A DNA stretch of 64,000 nt, from assembly GCF_036240795.1 (NCBI RefSeq), contig NZ_CP108454.1, positions 1,116,001 through 1,180,000 on the forward strand. The letters run 5' to 3'. Position 1 is the stretch's first letter, and each line of letters begins with the position of its first letter. This stretch comes from Streptomyces sp. NBC_01268 (GTDB lineage Bacteria > Actinomycetota > Actinomycetes > Streptomycetales > Streptomycetaceae). Shown in pieces: positions 9,471 to 17,468 of the stretch. The position numbers and the translations under genes were made by a program. The notes below the pieces were generated by a model. That model was not told the origin of the DNA, ran no database searches, and saw only the letters and a list, made by a program, of their open reading frames with translations.

Positions 9471-10241
9471 ATGCAGGATCGTGCCGCAAAAACCCGCCGC
9501 CAATTGATCCGCTCCGCCGCCGAGGTCTTCGACCGGGGCGGATTCGCGGGGTCCTCCGTCGGACAGATCTGTTCCCGGGCCCAAGTCAGCCAGGGCGCGC
9601 TGCACTTCCATTTCCGGAACAAGCAGGCGCTCGGCGAGGCGGTCCAGTCGGCCGCGGCCGAGATCCTGCTGTGCGTCACCGGGCAGGTCCCGGCGTGGCA
9701 TCCGGCTCCGCTCCAGCTGCTCGTGGACACCTCGCACGCGCTCGCGCAGCGGGTCGCCGGCGACCTGGTGCTCCGGGCGGGTTTCGGCCTGGCGCACGAT
9801 CCGGGCTGGCAGGGCGGGGCCAGCCCCTGGCAGCACTGGCGGGAGTGGGTCCGGGGCGTGCTCCGTCTCGCCCGGCGGCAGGGCAGTCTGGCGCCGGGGG
9901 TGGACCTCGACGACGCCGTTTCGGCCATCACGGCGGTGATGGCGGGGGTGGAGGGGCTGGAGCGCGACCCGGCCCGCGCCCGGCCCGCGCAGTCGGTGAC
10001 CCCGTTCTGGCGGCTGGTGCTGCCGCAGCTGGCCTCCGATGCCGTGCGCGGGCGGATCGAGGCGGCGGGCGGACGGCCGGACGGGCCGGGCGCGCCGGGC
10101 GGCGGAACCCGCCCGGGCGGCGAGTCACCGGCGGCGCACCGGCGGCCCGACGGGCGGCCGCTGCCGCACTCCTGCGGCCCGATGACCGACGCGGAGCTGT
10201 GTGGTGTCCCCTACAGGGAGATGAGCGGCTCGGCCTGGTAG
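9471..10241 (+). CDS. Butyrolactone-receptor-like TetR regulator (possible pseudo-receptor)
   Basis: A 256-residue TetR protein whose N-terminal half closely follows the ArpA/ScbR pattern: MQDRAAKTRRQLIRSAAEVF and SQGALHFHFRNKQALGEAV. It also has paired Trp residues (SPWQHWREWVRGVL) in the ligand domain. The C-terminal 60 residues are Gly/Pro-rich and look disordered. The start is ATG 9471, with a GTG 12 bp upstream as alternative; GGAG lies at 9456-9459. Two such TetR proteins in one cluster often form a receptor/pseudo-receptor pair. Its 3' end overlaps the convergent aminotransferase gene by 31 bp. Confidence 0.78.
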   Translation: MQDRAAKTRRQLIRSAAEVFDRGGFAGSSVGQICSRAQVSQGALHFHFRNKQALGEAVQSAAAEILLCVTGQVPAWHPAPLQLLVDTSHALAQRVAGDLVLRAGFGLAHDPGWQGGASPWQHWREWVRGVLRLARRQGSLAPGVDLDDAVSAITAVMAGVEGLERDPARARPAQSVTPFWRLVLPQLASDAVRGRIEAAGGRPDGPGAPGGGTRPGGESPAAHRRPDGRPLPHSCGPMTDAELCGVPYREMSGSAW

Positions 10242-11029
10242 GCCCGGTGCAGCAGCTCCATGAAGGCCGGGGCCTCGGGCAGCGGCACGGCGCCGACGCG
10301 GTGGACGGCGACGCCCGGCGTCCACGAGTTCATGACGGCCGCGCCCGCGAGTTCCGGCAGGTCGGCGGGGGTGATCTCCTCGGTCCGCTGGGCGATGTCG
10401 AGCCGGTCCAGCTGCCGGCGGACGATGCCCATGGTGACGCCGTCCAGCATCGCGGCCTTCGGCCACACCACGGCGGCGCCGTCCCAGAAGGCCAGGTTCC
10501 AGATGGACGCCTCGCTCAGCCGGCCCCGGCGGTCGACGAAGGCGACGTCGTCGTGGCCCTGGTCGGTGGCCTGCCGCAGGAAGAAGGTCTTGGCCGGTTC
10601 GCCGACGTGCTTCACGGACGGCAGGAACCGCTCGTGCTCCACCACCGCGAGCGACAGCGGGCCCTCGGGGCCGGTGGCGGCGGGTGCGGTACGGATCAGG
10701 AGCTCGGGTTCCTCGTCGGGCGCGGCCACGGTGAACTCGCCGGACGGCAGGTAGACCGTGGCGGTCAGCGAGAGATCGGCGGGTGCGTCCGCCAGGGCGG
10801 CGCGCAGCAGGCCCCCTACCCGGTCGTCGGTCAGGGCCCGTCCGAAGAGTTCGAGCGAGCCGTGCCGCAGGCGCGCGAGATGCAGGTCGAGGCCGCGGAT
10901 CCGGCCGTCGCGCACCTGTGCCGCGGTGAAGTGGGCGTATCCGGCGAAGGCGAGCGGCGCGAGATCCGGAGCCTCTGCTTCCTGGTCGTTGCGCCTGGTC
11001 ATCGTGGAGTTCGACTGAGTGGTCGTCAT
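10211..11029 (-). CDS. Class IV PLP-dependent aminotransferase / ADC lyase-like
   Basis: A 272-residue fold-type IV PLP enzyme. Visible features are the likely PLP Lys in ERFLPSVKHVGE and the cofactor-site segments FVDRRGRLSEASIWNLAFW and MLDGVTMGIVR. The family includes PabC (4-amino-4-deoxychorismate lyase), branched-chain and D-amino-acid aminotransferases. With ADIC-forming PhzE proteins nearby, a lyase acting on an aminochorismate is possible, but PabC acts on the 4-amino isomer, so the substrate is open. The long polar N-terminus (about 25 residues) may mean the real start is at the second Met. Confidence 0.75.
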   Translation of the reverse strand: MTTTQSNSTMTRRNDQEAEAPDLAPLAFAGYAHFTAAQVRDGRIRGLDLHLARLRHGSLELFGRALTDDRVGGLLRAALADAPADLSLTATVYLPSGEFTVAAPDEEPELLIRTAPAATGPEGPLSLAVVEHERFLPSVKHVGEPAKTFFLRQATDQGHDDVAFVDRRGRLSEASIWNLAFWDGAAVVWPKAAMLDGVTMGIVRRQLDRLDIAQRTEEITPADLPELAGAAVMNSWTPGVAVHRVGAVPLPEAPAFMELLHRAYQAEPLISL

Positions 11030-11120
11030 GTCGTGCCCAACGACGCGACGCCCGGGCGGACACCGGCTTTCACGCTCGCCGGGAGCCGTCGCCCGGCCGG
11101 TGCGCGGGCCGGATCCGGCC

Positions 11121-11168
11121 GGGGCGGTGGCGCGCCGTCAGGACGGGGCGGTGGCGTGCCGTCAGGAC
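11121..11168. repeat. 24-bp tandem duplication at the 3' end of a TetR gene
   Basis: Two adjacent 24-bp units, 11121-11144 and 11145-11168, differ at a single base (CGCGCC against CGTGCC). The second unit covers the stop codon and the last codons of the minus-strand TetR gene, so the duplication extends beyond the gene end. No function is evident; replication slippage explains it. Confidence 0.8.
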
Positions 11169-11815
11169 GGGGTGGCGGCCGAGAAGGTCCGCGCGAGAGC
11201 GGGCTCCTCGCGGCCGGCCCCGGCGCGGGCGGCCCGCAGCTCCATCCCGTCGAGGAAGATCTCCAGCCCCGTCTCGAAGTCCTCCTCGGTCGCCCTCAGC
11301 GGGGACTGCTCGGGCTTGTCGCCGCCGGGGAGCAGCTGCTGGGCCACGTGCTGGATGCACACCCCCTGCACGTACGACCACAGGGCGATGGAGCAGGTCC
11401 GCGCCAGGTCGGGGTCGTCGGTGAGGTCCGTGAGGGCGTCCACCATCCAGTCGAGGCAGGAGGTGTCCGAGAAGTGCCGGGCGGAGCTGGAGGTCACCAG
11501 CGCCCAGGGGTGCCTGCAGTACACCTCCCAGTCGAGCCGGGCGGCGAGCCGCATCGCCTCGCGCCAGTCCGGCGGCGCGGGCTCGGGGTAGGGGTGCTCG
11601 TCGCACGCCGCCTGGGTGATCAGGGTGAGCAGCGCGTCCTTGTTCGCCACGTGCCGGTAGAGCGACATGACGCCCGAGTCGAGCTCGGTCGCCAGGCGTC
11701 GCATCGAGATCGCGGCGATGCCCTCGGCGTCGGCGATGCGGACCGCGGCCGCCACGATCGCACCCCGCGACAGGCTCGGTGAACTCACTTGCCTGCCTTG
11801 TGTCTTGATGGCCAT
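11162..11815 (-). CDS. TetR-family repressor of the adjacent MFS exporter
   Basis: A 217-residue TetR regulator with its HTH at about residues 18-62 (ISMRRLATELDSGVMSLYRH) and a TetR_C-type ligand domain of the class found beside drug exporters. It is divergent from the MFS gene at 11969 with 153 bp between. That gap holds an array of four 15-bp palindromic elements spaced exactly 24 bp apart, the probable operators. Likely job: de-repress the exporter when its substrate, perhaps the cluster product or an intermediate, binds. Confidence 0.85.
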   Translation of the reverse strand: MAIKTQGRQVSSPSLSRGAIVAAAVRIADAEGIAAISMRRLATELDSGVMSLYRHVANKDALLTLITQAACDEHPYPEPAPPDWREAMRLAARLDWEVYCRHPWALVTSSSARHFSDTSCLDWMVDALTDLTDDPDLARTCSIALWSYVQGVCIQHVAQQLLPGGDKPEQSPLRATEEDFETGLEIFLDGMELRAARAGAGREEPALARTFSAATPS

Positions 11816-11837
11816 GCGTTATTATACCCAGCAGCTT

Positions 11838-11924
11838 GCGTACGACGTACGCACGAAATTCGCGTACGATGTACGCACACCGCTCGCCCACGACGCGCGC
11901 CGGCCTATCGCGTACGCCGTATGC
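11838..11924. promoter_or_regulatory. Array of four palindromic TetR operators at 24-bp period
   Basis: Elements start at 11838, 11862, 11886 and 11910. The first, GCGTACGACGTACGC, is a 15-bp palindrome around a central A. The second differs at one base. The third (GCCCACGACGCGCGC) matches 11 of 15 and the fourth (GCGTACGCCGTATGC) 13 of 15. They fill the TetR/MFS divergent promoter region, 45-131 bp upstream of the MFS start. Confidence 0.78.
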
Positions 11925-11968
11925 AGCGGTTCGGAACTTCTCGCACCTTCTCCTGAAAGGTTGCCCCC

Positions 11969-13486
11969 GTGACTTCCCCTGAATTAGTCGCGGAGCGTGC
12001 CGACCGACGGGCCTGGCTGGGCCTCGTCATCGTGCTCGGCCCGGTCGCACTCGTCGCGATGGACGGCTCCGTCCTCTACCTCGCGATGCCGAGCATCACG
12101 TCCGCGATCACACCCAGTACCGACCAGGCACTGTGGATCCTGGACATCTACGGCTTCGTGGTCTCGTCCCTGCTCATCGCCTTCGGCAACCTCGGCGACC
12201 GCTACGGCCGGCTCAAGTTCCTGCTGACCGGCGCCGTCGTCTTCGGCCTCGGCTCCGCGGGCGCCGCGTTCGCGCCGAACCCGGAGATGCTCATCGCCTG
12301 CCGCGCGCTGATGGGCCTCGGCGGCGCCACCCTGCTCCCCGCCGGCCTCGCCATCATCAGCAACCTGTTCCACGACCCCAAGCAGCGCTCCCAGGCCATC
12401 GGCATCTTCGCCGCGACCTTCGCCGCCGGATTCGCCGCCGGCCCGGTCATCGGCGGACTGCTCCTCAGCCGCTTCGAGTGGGGTTCGGTCTTCCTGATCA
12501 ACCTCCCGGTCGTCGTGCTCTTCCTCGCCTTCGCGCCCGTGCTGCTGCGCGAGGTCCGCACCTCCAACCCGGGCCGGGTCGACGCGCTCAGCGTCGTCCT
12601 GTCCGCCCTCGGCATCCTGCTGACCGTCTACTCGGTCAAGAGCGCCGCCGCGGAGGGCTTCTCCTCCGTGCAGGCCGTCGTCGGCGTCGTCGGCGTCGCC
12701 CTCCTGGTGTGGTTCGTGCGCCGCCAGTTCGGCCTGGAGCACCCGCTGCTCGACCTGCGGCTCTTCAAGGACCGCGTGTTCACCGTGGCGATCCTCACCG
12801 GTCTGATGACGCTGGTCGCCTGGGCCGCCGCCGGCTACCTCAGCGGCGTCTACCTGCAGTCGGTCCTCGGCTACAGCGTCCTCTCGGCGGCCCTGCTGGC
12901 CCTGCCGGGCGCCGCGGTCCTGACCGTCGTGTGCATCAAGACGAGCAGCATCGCCGACCGCATCGGCACCCGGTCGGCGCTCATCGCCTCCCACTTCTTC
13001 ATGGGTGTGGGCCTGCTGCTTCTCCTGGCGACGACCACCGAGCACGGCGTGGCGGCGTTCATCGCCTCCACGATCATCGCCGGCGTCGGCTACGGCCTCT
13101 CCTTCAGCCTGGTCGCCGACTACGCCGTCGCGGCGGTGCCGCCCGAGCGTGCGGGATCGGCCGCGTCGCTCGCCGAGACCAGCAACGAGCTGGGCAACGC
13201 GCTGGGAATCTCCCTGCTCGGCTCCCTGGCGGCGGTCTGCTTCCGGCTGTTCGGCCCGGACGTCGCGGGCACCCTCGACGAGACCCTGGACACCCCGGGC
13301 CTGTCCCCCGCCGTCATCGCGAAGGCGGAGGACGCCTTCCTCAGCGGTCTGCACGTGGCGGTCGGCGTGGCGAGCCTGCTCTGCCTCGCGCTCGGCGTCC
13401 TCGCCCTGCGGTGGATCCCGAAGGAGGGCAAGGGCGACCACGACGGGGCCGAGACCGAGACCGGCTCGCTGGCGGCCACCCCGTAA
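11969..13486 (+). CDS. MFS multidrug exporter, DHA2-type (14 TM)
   Basis: A 505-residue integral membrane protein with about 14 hydrophobic segments. It has MFS signatures of the drug:H+ antiporter-2 family: the start of TM1 with VALVAMDGSVLYLAMP, and GNLGDRYGRLKFLL (motif A) after TM2. It is likely to export a toxic small molecule across the cytoplasmic membrane. The start is GTG 11969 with AAAGG upstream. Codon 6 is TTA (11984-11986), so translation should depend on the bldA leucyl-tRNA. It is controlled by the divergent TetR gene and its operator array. Confidence 0.9.
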   Translation: MTSPELVAERADRRAWLGLVIVLGPVALVAMDGSVLYLAMPSITSAITPSTDQALWILDIYGFVVSSLLIAFGNLGDRYGRLKFLLTGAVVFGLGSAGAAFAPNPEMLIACRALMGLGGATLLPAGLAIISNLFHDPKQRSQAIGIFAATFAAGFAAGPVIGGLLLSRFEWGSVFLINLPVVVLFLAFAPVLLREVRTSNPGRVDALSVVLSALGILLTVYSVKSAAAEGFSSVQAVVGVVGVALLVWFVRRQFGLEHPLLDLRLFKDRVFTVAILTGLMTLVAWAAAGYLSGVYLQSVLGYSVLSAALLALPGAAVLTVVCIKTSSIADRIGTRSALIASHFFMGVGLLLLLATTTEHGVAAFIASTIIAGVGYGLSFSLVADYAVAAVPPERAGSAASLAETSNELGNALGISLLGSLAAVCFRLFGPDVAGTLDETLDTPGLSPAVIAKAEDAFLSGLHVAVGVASLLCLALGVLALRWIPKEGKGDHDGAETETGSLAATP

Positions 13487-13505
13487 CCCGACGTACGGAC
13501 ACTCC

Positions 13506-13552
13506 CGGCCCTGCGGACCGGCCCCTCCCGAGGGGGGCGGAACGCAGGGCCG
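13506..13552. terminator. Bidirectional hairpin terminator
   Basis: An inverted repeat, CGGCCCTGCG (13506-13515) with CGCAGGGCCG (13543-13552), and a second internal GC-rich stem (CCCCTC/GAGGGG). It lies between the convergent MFS and AfsA-like genes and probably terminates both. Confidence 0.7.
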
Positions 13553-13600
13553 TGTCGTGCGTGCCGGGCGCCCCGCGGATCTCGGTCCGCCCGTACGGGA

Positions 13601-14509
13601 TCAGCCCCCCGAACGGAAGTCGACGCGGAACGCGGTCTCCCCCTCCTGCGTCCCGACGACCCGCACCGCCCCGGGCTCCGGCAGCGGATCGGCCGTGATC
13701 CAGCAGGGCCGGTCGAACTCGACGTACCGCCGGTAGGAGGCTTCGATCGCGGTGGGCTCGAAGGGGGCGGGCGCCCGCAGGGCTCGTGCCGCCTGGTCGG
13801 CGGCCTCCAGCAGGGCGAGGCCGGGCACGTGATCGACGGGGTGGTCGAAGAGCAGCCGGTCCCCCGGGTCGTTGCGCAGCAGCCAGCGGTGGGGACGGTC
13901 CCCGGCGGCCAGCACCACCTCCCCCGGCGCGGCCCGGCCGACGAGCCCGGCGTCCACGGGCGGCGGGACCTCCCAGGCTCCCCACGGCAGGTCCCGCCGG
14001 GCGCCGCGGACCCGCGCGTACACCCGCTCCGAGATCCAGGTGAACTGGCTCTCGGCGCCCGCCACCTGGTCGCCGCCGCACAGGACGCGGAAGGTCATGT
14101 GGAGGGCGCTCGTGCCGCGCCGTCCGGCACCGGCACCGGCACCGGCACCGGCACCGCGCACGGTGACGTGGACGGCCAGGGACGAGGTCTGACCGCGGGG
14201 CACGCGCAGGCCGGGGGCTATCGCGAGGTCGAGGGTGCTGAGCATGGTCTGGTGCGTCAGCGGGACGTCGTGCACGGCGTGGGCGACGACCAGCCCCGCC
14301 TGTCTGACGGTCTGGGCGAGGACGCGTGGGTCGTACGCTAACTCCCCTTGCACGGCAGGCCATCTGACGCCCAGTACGACCTCCCGGTCGGACCGGCGTT
14401 CCCAGCCGGTCACGAGCAGGTGTTCCTCCCGCCGCAGATGCGCGTAGGCGGTGAGCGGAGCCGACGAAGGCGACGCGGGTGGGAGCGGGGCGAGGGTGAC
14501 GTCGTTCAA
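13601..14509 (-). CDS. AfsA-like gamma-butyrolactone/butenolide biosynthesis protein
   Basis: A protein of about 302 residues with two hotdog-like AfsA repeats. The first contains HLLVTGWERRSDREVVLGV and RQAGLVVAHAVHDVPLTHQ; the second contains DHVPGLALLEAADQAARAL and the YRRYVEFDRPCWI segment. AfsA joins a beta-ketoacyl chain to dihydroxyacetone phosphate to begin signal-molecule synthesis. Start chosen at TTG 14509 because AGGGGGAACC lies just upstream and this gives the normal AfsA length; an ATG at 14587 is the alternative. Codon 57 is TTA (14339-14341). An in-frame (CGGCAC)5 repeat encodes a Gly-Ala run mid-protein. The likely partner is the receptor at 4018-4659. Confidence 0.85.
   Translation of the reverse strand: MNDVTLAPLPPASPSSAPLTAYAHLRREEHLLVTGWERRSDREVVLGVRWPAVQGELAYDPRVLAQTVRQAGLVVAHAVHDVPLTHQTMLSTLDLAIAPGLRVPRGQTSSLAVHVTVRGAGAGAGAGAGRRGTSALHMTFRVLCGGDQVAGAESQFTWISERVYARVRGARRDLPWGAWEVPPPVDAGLVGRAAPGEVVLAAGDRPHRWLLRNDPGDRLLFDHPVDHVPGLALLEAADQAARALRAPAPFEPTAIEASYRRYVEFDRPCWITADPLPEPGAVRVVGTQEGETAFRVDFRSGG
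14125..14154. repeat. Hexanucleotide microsatellite (CGGCAC)x5 inside the AfsA-like gene
   Basis: Five perfect copies of a 6-bp unit, read on the minus strand as alternating Gly-Ala codons between the two hotdog repeats. Unit gain or loss would keep the frame and change linker length. Confidence 0.85.
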
Positions 14510-14555
14510 GGTTCCCCCTGGGTCGGTGCACTCCAGGCATACCCGGTGCGCCGTT

Positions 14556-14575
14556 GAAGTACGGGATGTACGTTC
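14556..14575. promoter_or_regulatory. Inverted repeat upstream of the AfsA-like gene
   Basis: GAAGTACGGGATGTACGTTC: an imperfect palindrome (GAAGTAC against the reverse complement of GTACGTTC). It lies 47-66 bp upstream of the preferred TTG start, a normal operator position. If the longer ATG 14587 start were right it would lie inside the gene. Confidence 0.4.
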
Positions 14576-14732
14576 GATTTTGGTCATAGGTAAATGTAAG
14601 CCCAAGCAACAGTAAAGCGGGGCCTGTTGTCGCCCCTCGCCCACCAGGACCGACCTCGGGCGGGCCCCGCCGATCACGGACCCCATGTCACGTTTGGCGC
14701 AAATGTGCGGTCGTCTCGCACGCGCGTCGTAT

Positions 14733-14756
14733 AAAGAAACCGGACGGAAGTCCTCT
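14733..14756. promoter_or_regulatory. Candidate ARE (ArpA-box-like) over a -10-like element
   Basis: The sequence around AAAGAAACCGGACGGAAG fits the reverse complement of the published ArpA-box consensus at about 13 of 17 specified positions. It overlaps TATAAA (14730-14735) and lies about 30-50 bp upstream of the first IS701-like gene. A butyrolactone receptor bound here would block the promoter. Identified by eye only. Confidence 0.4.
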
Positions 14757-14784
14757 TTCTCTGGGCAGGGGGTCACGACGCGCG

Positions 14785-15984
14785 ATGGGGAACCTGCGGG
14801 AAGACGGGAGCTGGGCGGCCCGACGGCCGGCGGCAGGACTCGATCCGGAGTCCTTCCGCCGCCTGTTCGGGTCGCTGCACCGCAACGGGCAGCGGGTGAA
14901 GGCCGAACAGTACGTCCGCGGACTGCTGTCGGTGGCGGGGCGCAAGACCCTGCGGAGCCTGGCGGCGCAGTTCGACGGCGCCTCGGCGCAGCAGAGCGTG
15001 CACCACTTCATCACCGCCTCCCCCTGGGAGTGGATGCCGATCCGGCACGCCCTGGCCCGACAGGCGCAGCGGACCCTGGCCCCCGAGGCCTGGGTGATCC
15101 GCTCCCTCCTGATCCCCAAGGCCGGGCCGCACTCCGTCGGCGCCGACCCCCAGCGCACCGCGCTGGGGACGGTCAACGGGCAGCGGGCGGTGGGGACCTG
15201 GCTGGCCTCCGAGCGGTCGGCGGTGCCGGTGGACTGGCAGCTCTGCCTGTCCTCCCGCTGGACGGCCGACCCGCTGCGCGAGCGGGCGAGCGTCCCGGAG
15301 GGCGCCGTCGCCCGCACGGTCGAGGAGTGCGTGTGCCAGGCCGTGGCCGCCCTGGCGGGTATCAGATGCACGGTGCGGCTGCCCGTGGTCGTGGACGTGC
15401 CGGAAGCGGACGGCACCGCGGTCGCGCGGTCCCTGGGGGCCATGGGGCTGCCGTTCCTGGTGCGGGTCGATCCGGGGGCACCGATGCGGCTCGACCGCTC
15501 GTCGCTGCCCCGGTACGGCGACCTGCAGCGCACGGCGGGCGAGTTGGCCGAGTCGCTGCCCCATCTGCGGCAGCAGGTGAACCCCGGGGACGGACGGACC
15601 ACCGCCGCGGCGGTCCCGGTGGTGGTGGCACCGTCGGGCCGGGACGCGATGACGCTCATGGGCGAGTGGCACCCGGACGAGCGCGCCGGGCACCGGCTGT
15701 GGCTCACCAACCTCTCGCCGTCGCTGCTCGCCCCCGCCCTGCGGCTCACCCGGATGCCCGGCGTCGTGGAGCGGGATTTCGCCGAGATAGCGGACGAGGT
15801 CGGCTTACGGGACTTCGCCGGGCGCTCGTTCCCGGGCTGGCACCGGCACATCACGCTGGCGTCGGTGGCCCATCTGGCCGTCGCGACCGCCCGCGACCGG
15901 GCGCGGCGCGGGACGGCGGCGGTGATGTCACCCACATCAACGGGACTACCGTTCGGTAACTTGACACTCTCCTCCTGCTCGTGA
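14785..15984 (+). CDS. Domesticated IS701-like transposase, copy 1 (catalytic motif lost)
   Basis: A 399-residue protein related to IS701 (DDE) transposases: the N-terminal VKAEQYVRGLLSVAGRKTLR region, the IPKAGPHSVG segment, and the C-terminal GRSFPGWHRHITLASVAH. In active IS701 enzymes the first catalytic Asp sits in a DDTGFPKKG-type motif; here that stretch reads WVIRSLLIPKAG (about residue 103), with no Asp. No terminal inverted repeats or target duplication frame it. It is therefore likely a retained DNA-binding protein. Codon 341 is TTA (15805-15807). It is divergent from the AfsA-like gene and followed 110 bp later by a second, related gene. Confidence 0.72.
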   Translation: MGNLREDGSWAARRPAAGLDPESFRRLFGSLHRNGQRVKAEQYVRGLLSVAGRKTLRSLAAQFDGASAQQSVHHFITASPWEWMPIRHALARQAQRTLAPEAWVIRSLLIPKAGPHSVGADPQRTALGTVNGQRAVGTWLASERSAVPVDWQLCLSSRWTADPLRERASVPEGAVARTVEECVCQAVAALAGIRCTVRLPVVVDVPEADGTAVARSLGAMGLPFLVRVDPGAPMRLDRSSLPRYGDLQRTAGELAESLPHLRQQVNPGDGRTTAAAVPVVVAPSGRDAMTLMGEWHPDERAGHRLWLTNLSPSLLAPALRLTRMPGVVERDFAEIADEVGLRDFAGRSFPGWHRHITLASVAHLAVATARDRARRGTAAVMSPTSTGLPFGNLTLSSCS

Positions 15985-16094
15985 TGGATCACCCGCCGGG
16001 TCGCCCCTTACTGTCAGGCCGGGCTCACCCCGTACCCCCGCGCGATCAGAGTGGACGCGCGAGGACACGGGCTGGATCAGTAGTGAGGAGATTC

Positions 16095-17321
16095 ATGCTC
16101 AGCCTCGACCCGCGTCCCATCGCCCCGGTGCGAGGGACCCACGCCATCCCCGCCCCCACCGCCAGCCCCTTCCAGACCGGCACCCACGACGCCGTCCTCT
16201 CCGAGTTCTCCTCGACGCTCTTCACCTCGCTGTCCCGGAACGACCAGTGCCGGAAGGCCGTTCAGTACCTGCGGGGCCTGCTGGAGACCCCGGGCCGCAA
16301 GTCCGTGCGCAACATCGCCGCGCTCCTCGGCGAGCAGGCCTCCGAGCAGAACCTCCACCACTTCATCTCGGCGTCCACCTGGGACTGGATCCCCATCCGC
16401 CGGGCACTCGCCGACCACTGGGTCGACGCCCGTCCGCCGCAGGCGTGGGTGGTGCAGCCGGTCATCATCCCCAAGACCGGACGCCACTCGGTCGGCGTGG
16501 ACAGGCACTTCTTCCCGACCCTGGGCCAGATGCTCAACGCCCAGCGCGCGGTCGGCGTTTGGGCCGCCTCGGACACCACCAGCACCCCGGTGAACTGGCG
16601 CCTGCACCTCCCCCAGGCCTGGCTCAAGGACGACCGGCGCCGCAGCCAGGTGGCGATCCCCGACGACGTGCCGGTGGAGACCCTCAGCGAGTCGGTGGTC
16701 GAGGCCTGCCTGGAGGCCGTGACCCGCTGGCAGTTACCCGTGCGCCCGTTCGTGCTCGACTCCTGCGAGGTGCACGCCGTCCCCATCTTCGAGAAGCTGC
16801 ACGCCACCGGCATGCCGCTGCTGGTCAGCGTCTGCGAGGACCAGCCGCTGACCGTCGCGGACCCCGCCCTGCCCGCCGCCGGACGGACGCCGCTGACAGC
16901 CGAACAGATCATGATCATGGCCAAGGACCTGCGGCGCCCGGTCACGACCCCCCACCACGAACCGGGCGGCCCGCCGCGCACGCACTGGGCCGCGACCGTA
17001 CGGGTCACCGGACCGGCCCTGCCCGGATCCCCCGCCGGTCAGGGCGAGGTGCTCCTCCTCGGCGTGGGCCAGGAGGGCGGCCGCTGGCCGGCCAAGCTGT
17101 GGCTGACCAACCTCACCACCTCACCACCGGCCTCCCTCGTACGGCTCACCCGACTCGCCGACCGCGTCGACCGGGACTTCAGGGAGATCGCCGACCGGGT
17201 GGGCATCCGGGACTTCTCGGGGCGCTCCTTCGGCGGCTGGCACCGCCACATCACCCTCGCCTCGGCCGCGCACGCGGTCGTGGCCCTGGCCAGGAGCGAC
17301 GCACACGCGCGCAGCGCCTGA
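16095..17321 (+). CDS. Domesticated IS701-like transposase, copy 2 (catalytic motif lost)
   Basis: A 408-residue paralogue of the preceding gene, with the same architecture: CRKAVQYLRGLLETPGRKSV, IPKTGRHSVGVDR and GRSFGGWHRHITLASAAH. The first catalytic Asp motif is again gone (WVVQPVIIPKTG, about residue 118). Start ATG 16095 follows GAGGAG at 16085-16090. Codon 214 is TTA (16734-16736). Two adjacent diverged copies with the same lost motif, intact frames and TTA codons indicate selection for a non-transposing role, most simply cluster regulation. The downstream terminator separates it from the phz-type operon. Confidence 0.72.
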   Translation: MLSLDPRPIAPVRGTHAIPAPTASPFQTGTHDAVLSEFSSTLFTSLSRNDQCRKAVQYLRGLLETPGRKSVRNIAALLGEQASEQNLHHFISASTWDWIPIRRALADHWVDARPPQAWVVQPVIIPKTGRHSVGVDRHFFPTLGQMLNAQRAVGVWAASDTTSTPVNWRLHLPQAWLKDDRRRSQVAIPDDVPVETLSESVVEACLEAVTRWQLPVRPFVLDSCEVHAVPIFEKLHATGMPLLVSVCEDQPLTVADPALPAAGRTPLTAEQIMIMAKDLRRPVTTPHHEPGGPPRTHWAATVRVTGPALPGSPAGQGEVLLLGVGQEGGRWPAKLWLTNLTTSPPASLVRLTRLADRVDRDFREIADRVGIRDFSGRSFGGWHRHITLASAAHAVVALARSDAHARSA

Positions 17322-17399
17322 TCCGCATCCGCCCCCGGTATTCCGCCGCCGCCGCATCGCCGCCCCCGAAGCCCTCTTCCCTCTCCCCATATCCGCTAT

Positions 17400-17440
17400 C
17401 CCCCATCCCCCATCCCCCCACCCCCTATCCCTTATCCCCC
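17400..17440 (-). repeat. C-run tract; short-loop G-quadruplex motif on the minus strand
   Basis: C runs of 5, 5, 6, 5, 3 and 5 bases (17400-17404, 17407-17411, 17414-17419, 17421-17425, 17429-17431, 17436-17440) are separated by 1-4 bases. It sits within about 100 bp of almost pure pyrimidine (17370-17467) in the 427-bp gap between the second IS701-like gene and the DAHP synthase. The minus strand fits a G4 consensus with very short loops. Confidence 0.7.
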
Positions 17441-17468
17441 GTCCGCTGTCTCCCCTATCCCTCCCCGC

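Noticed and set aside
14785..17321. Functional IS701 insertion element
   Set aside because: Both transposase-like genes lack the first catalytic Asp motif, no terminal inverted repeats or target duplication were seen, and both are regularly placed and contain TTA codons.
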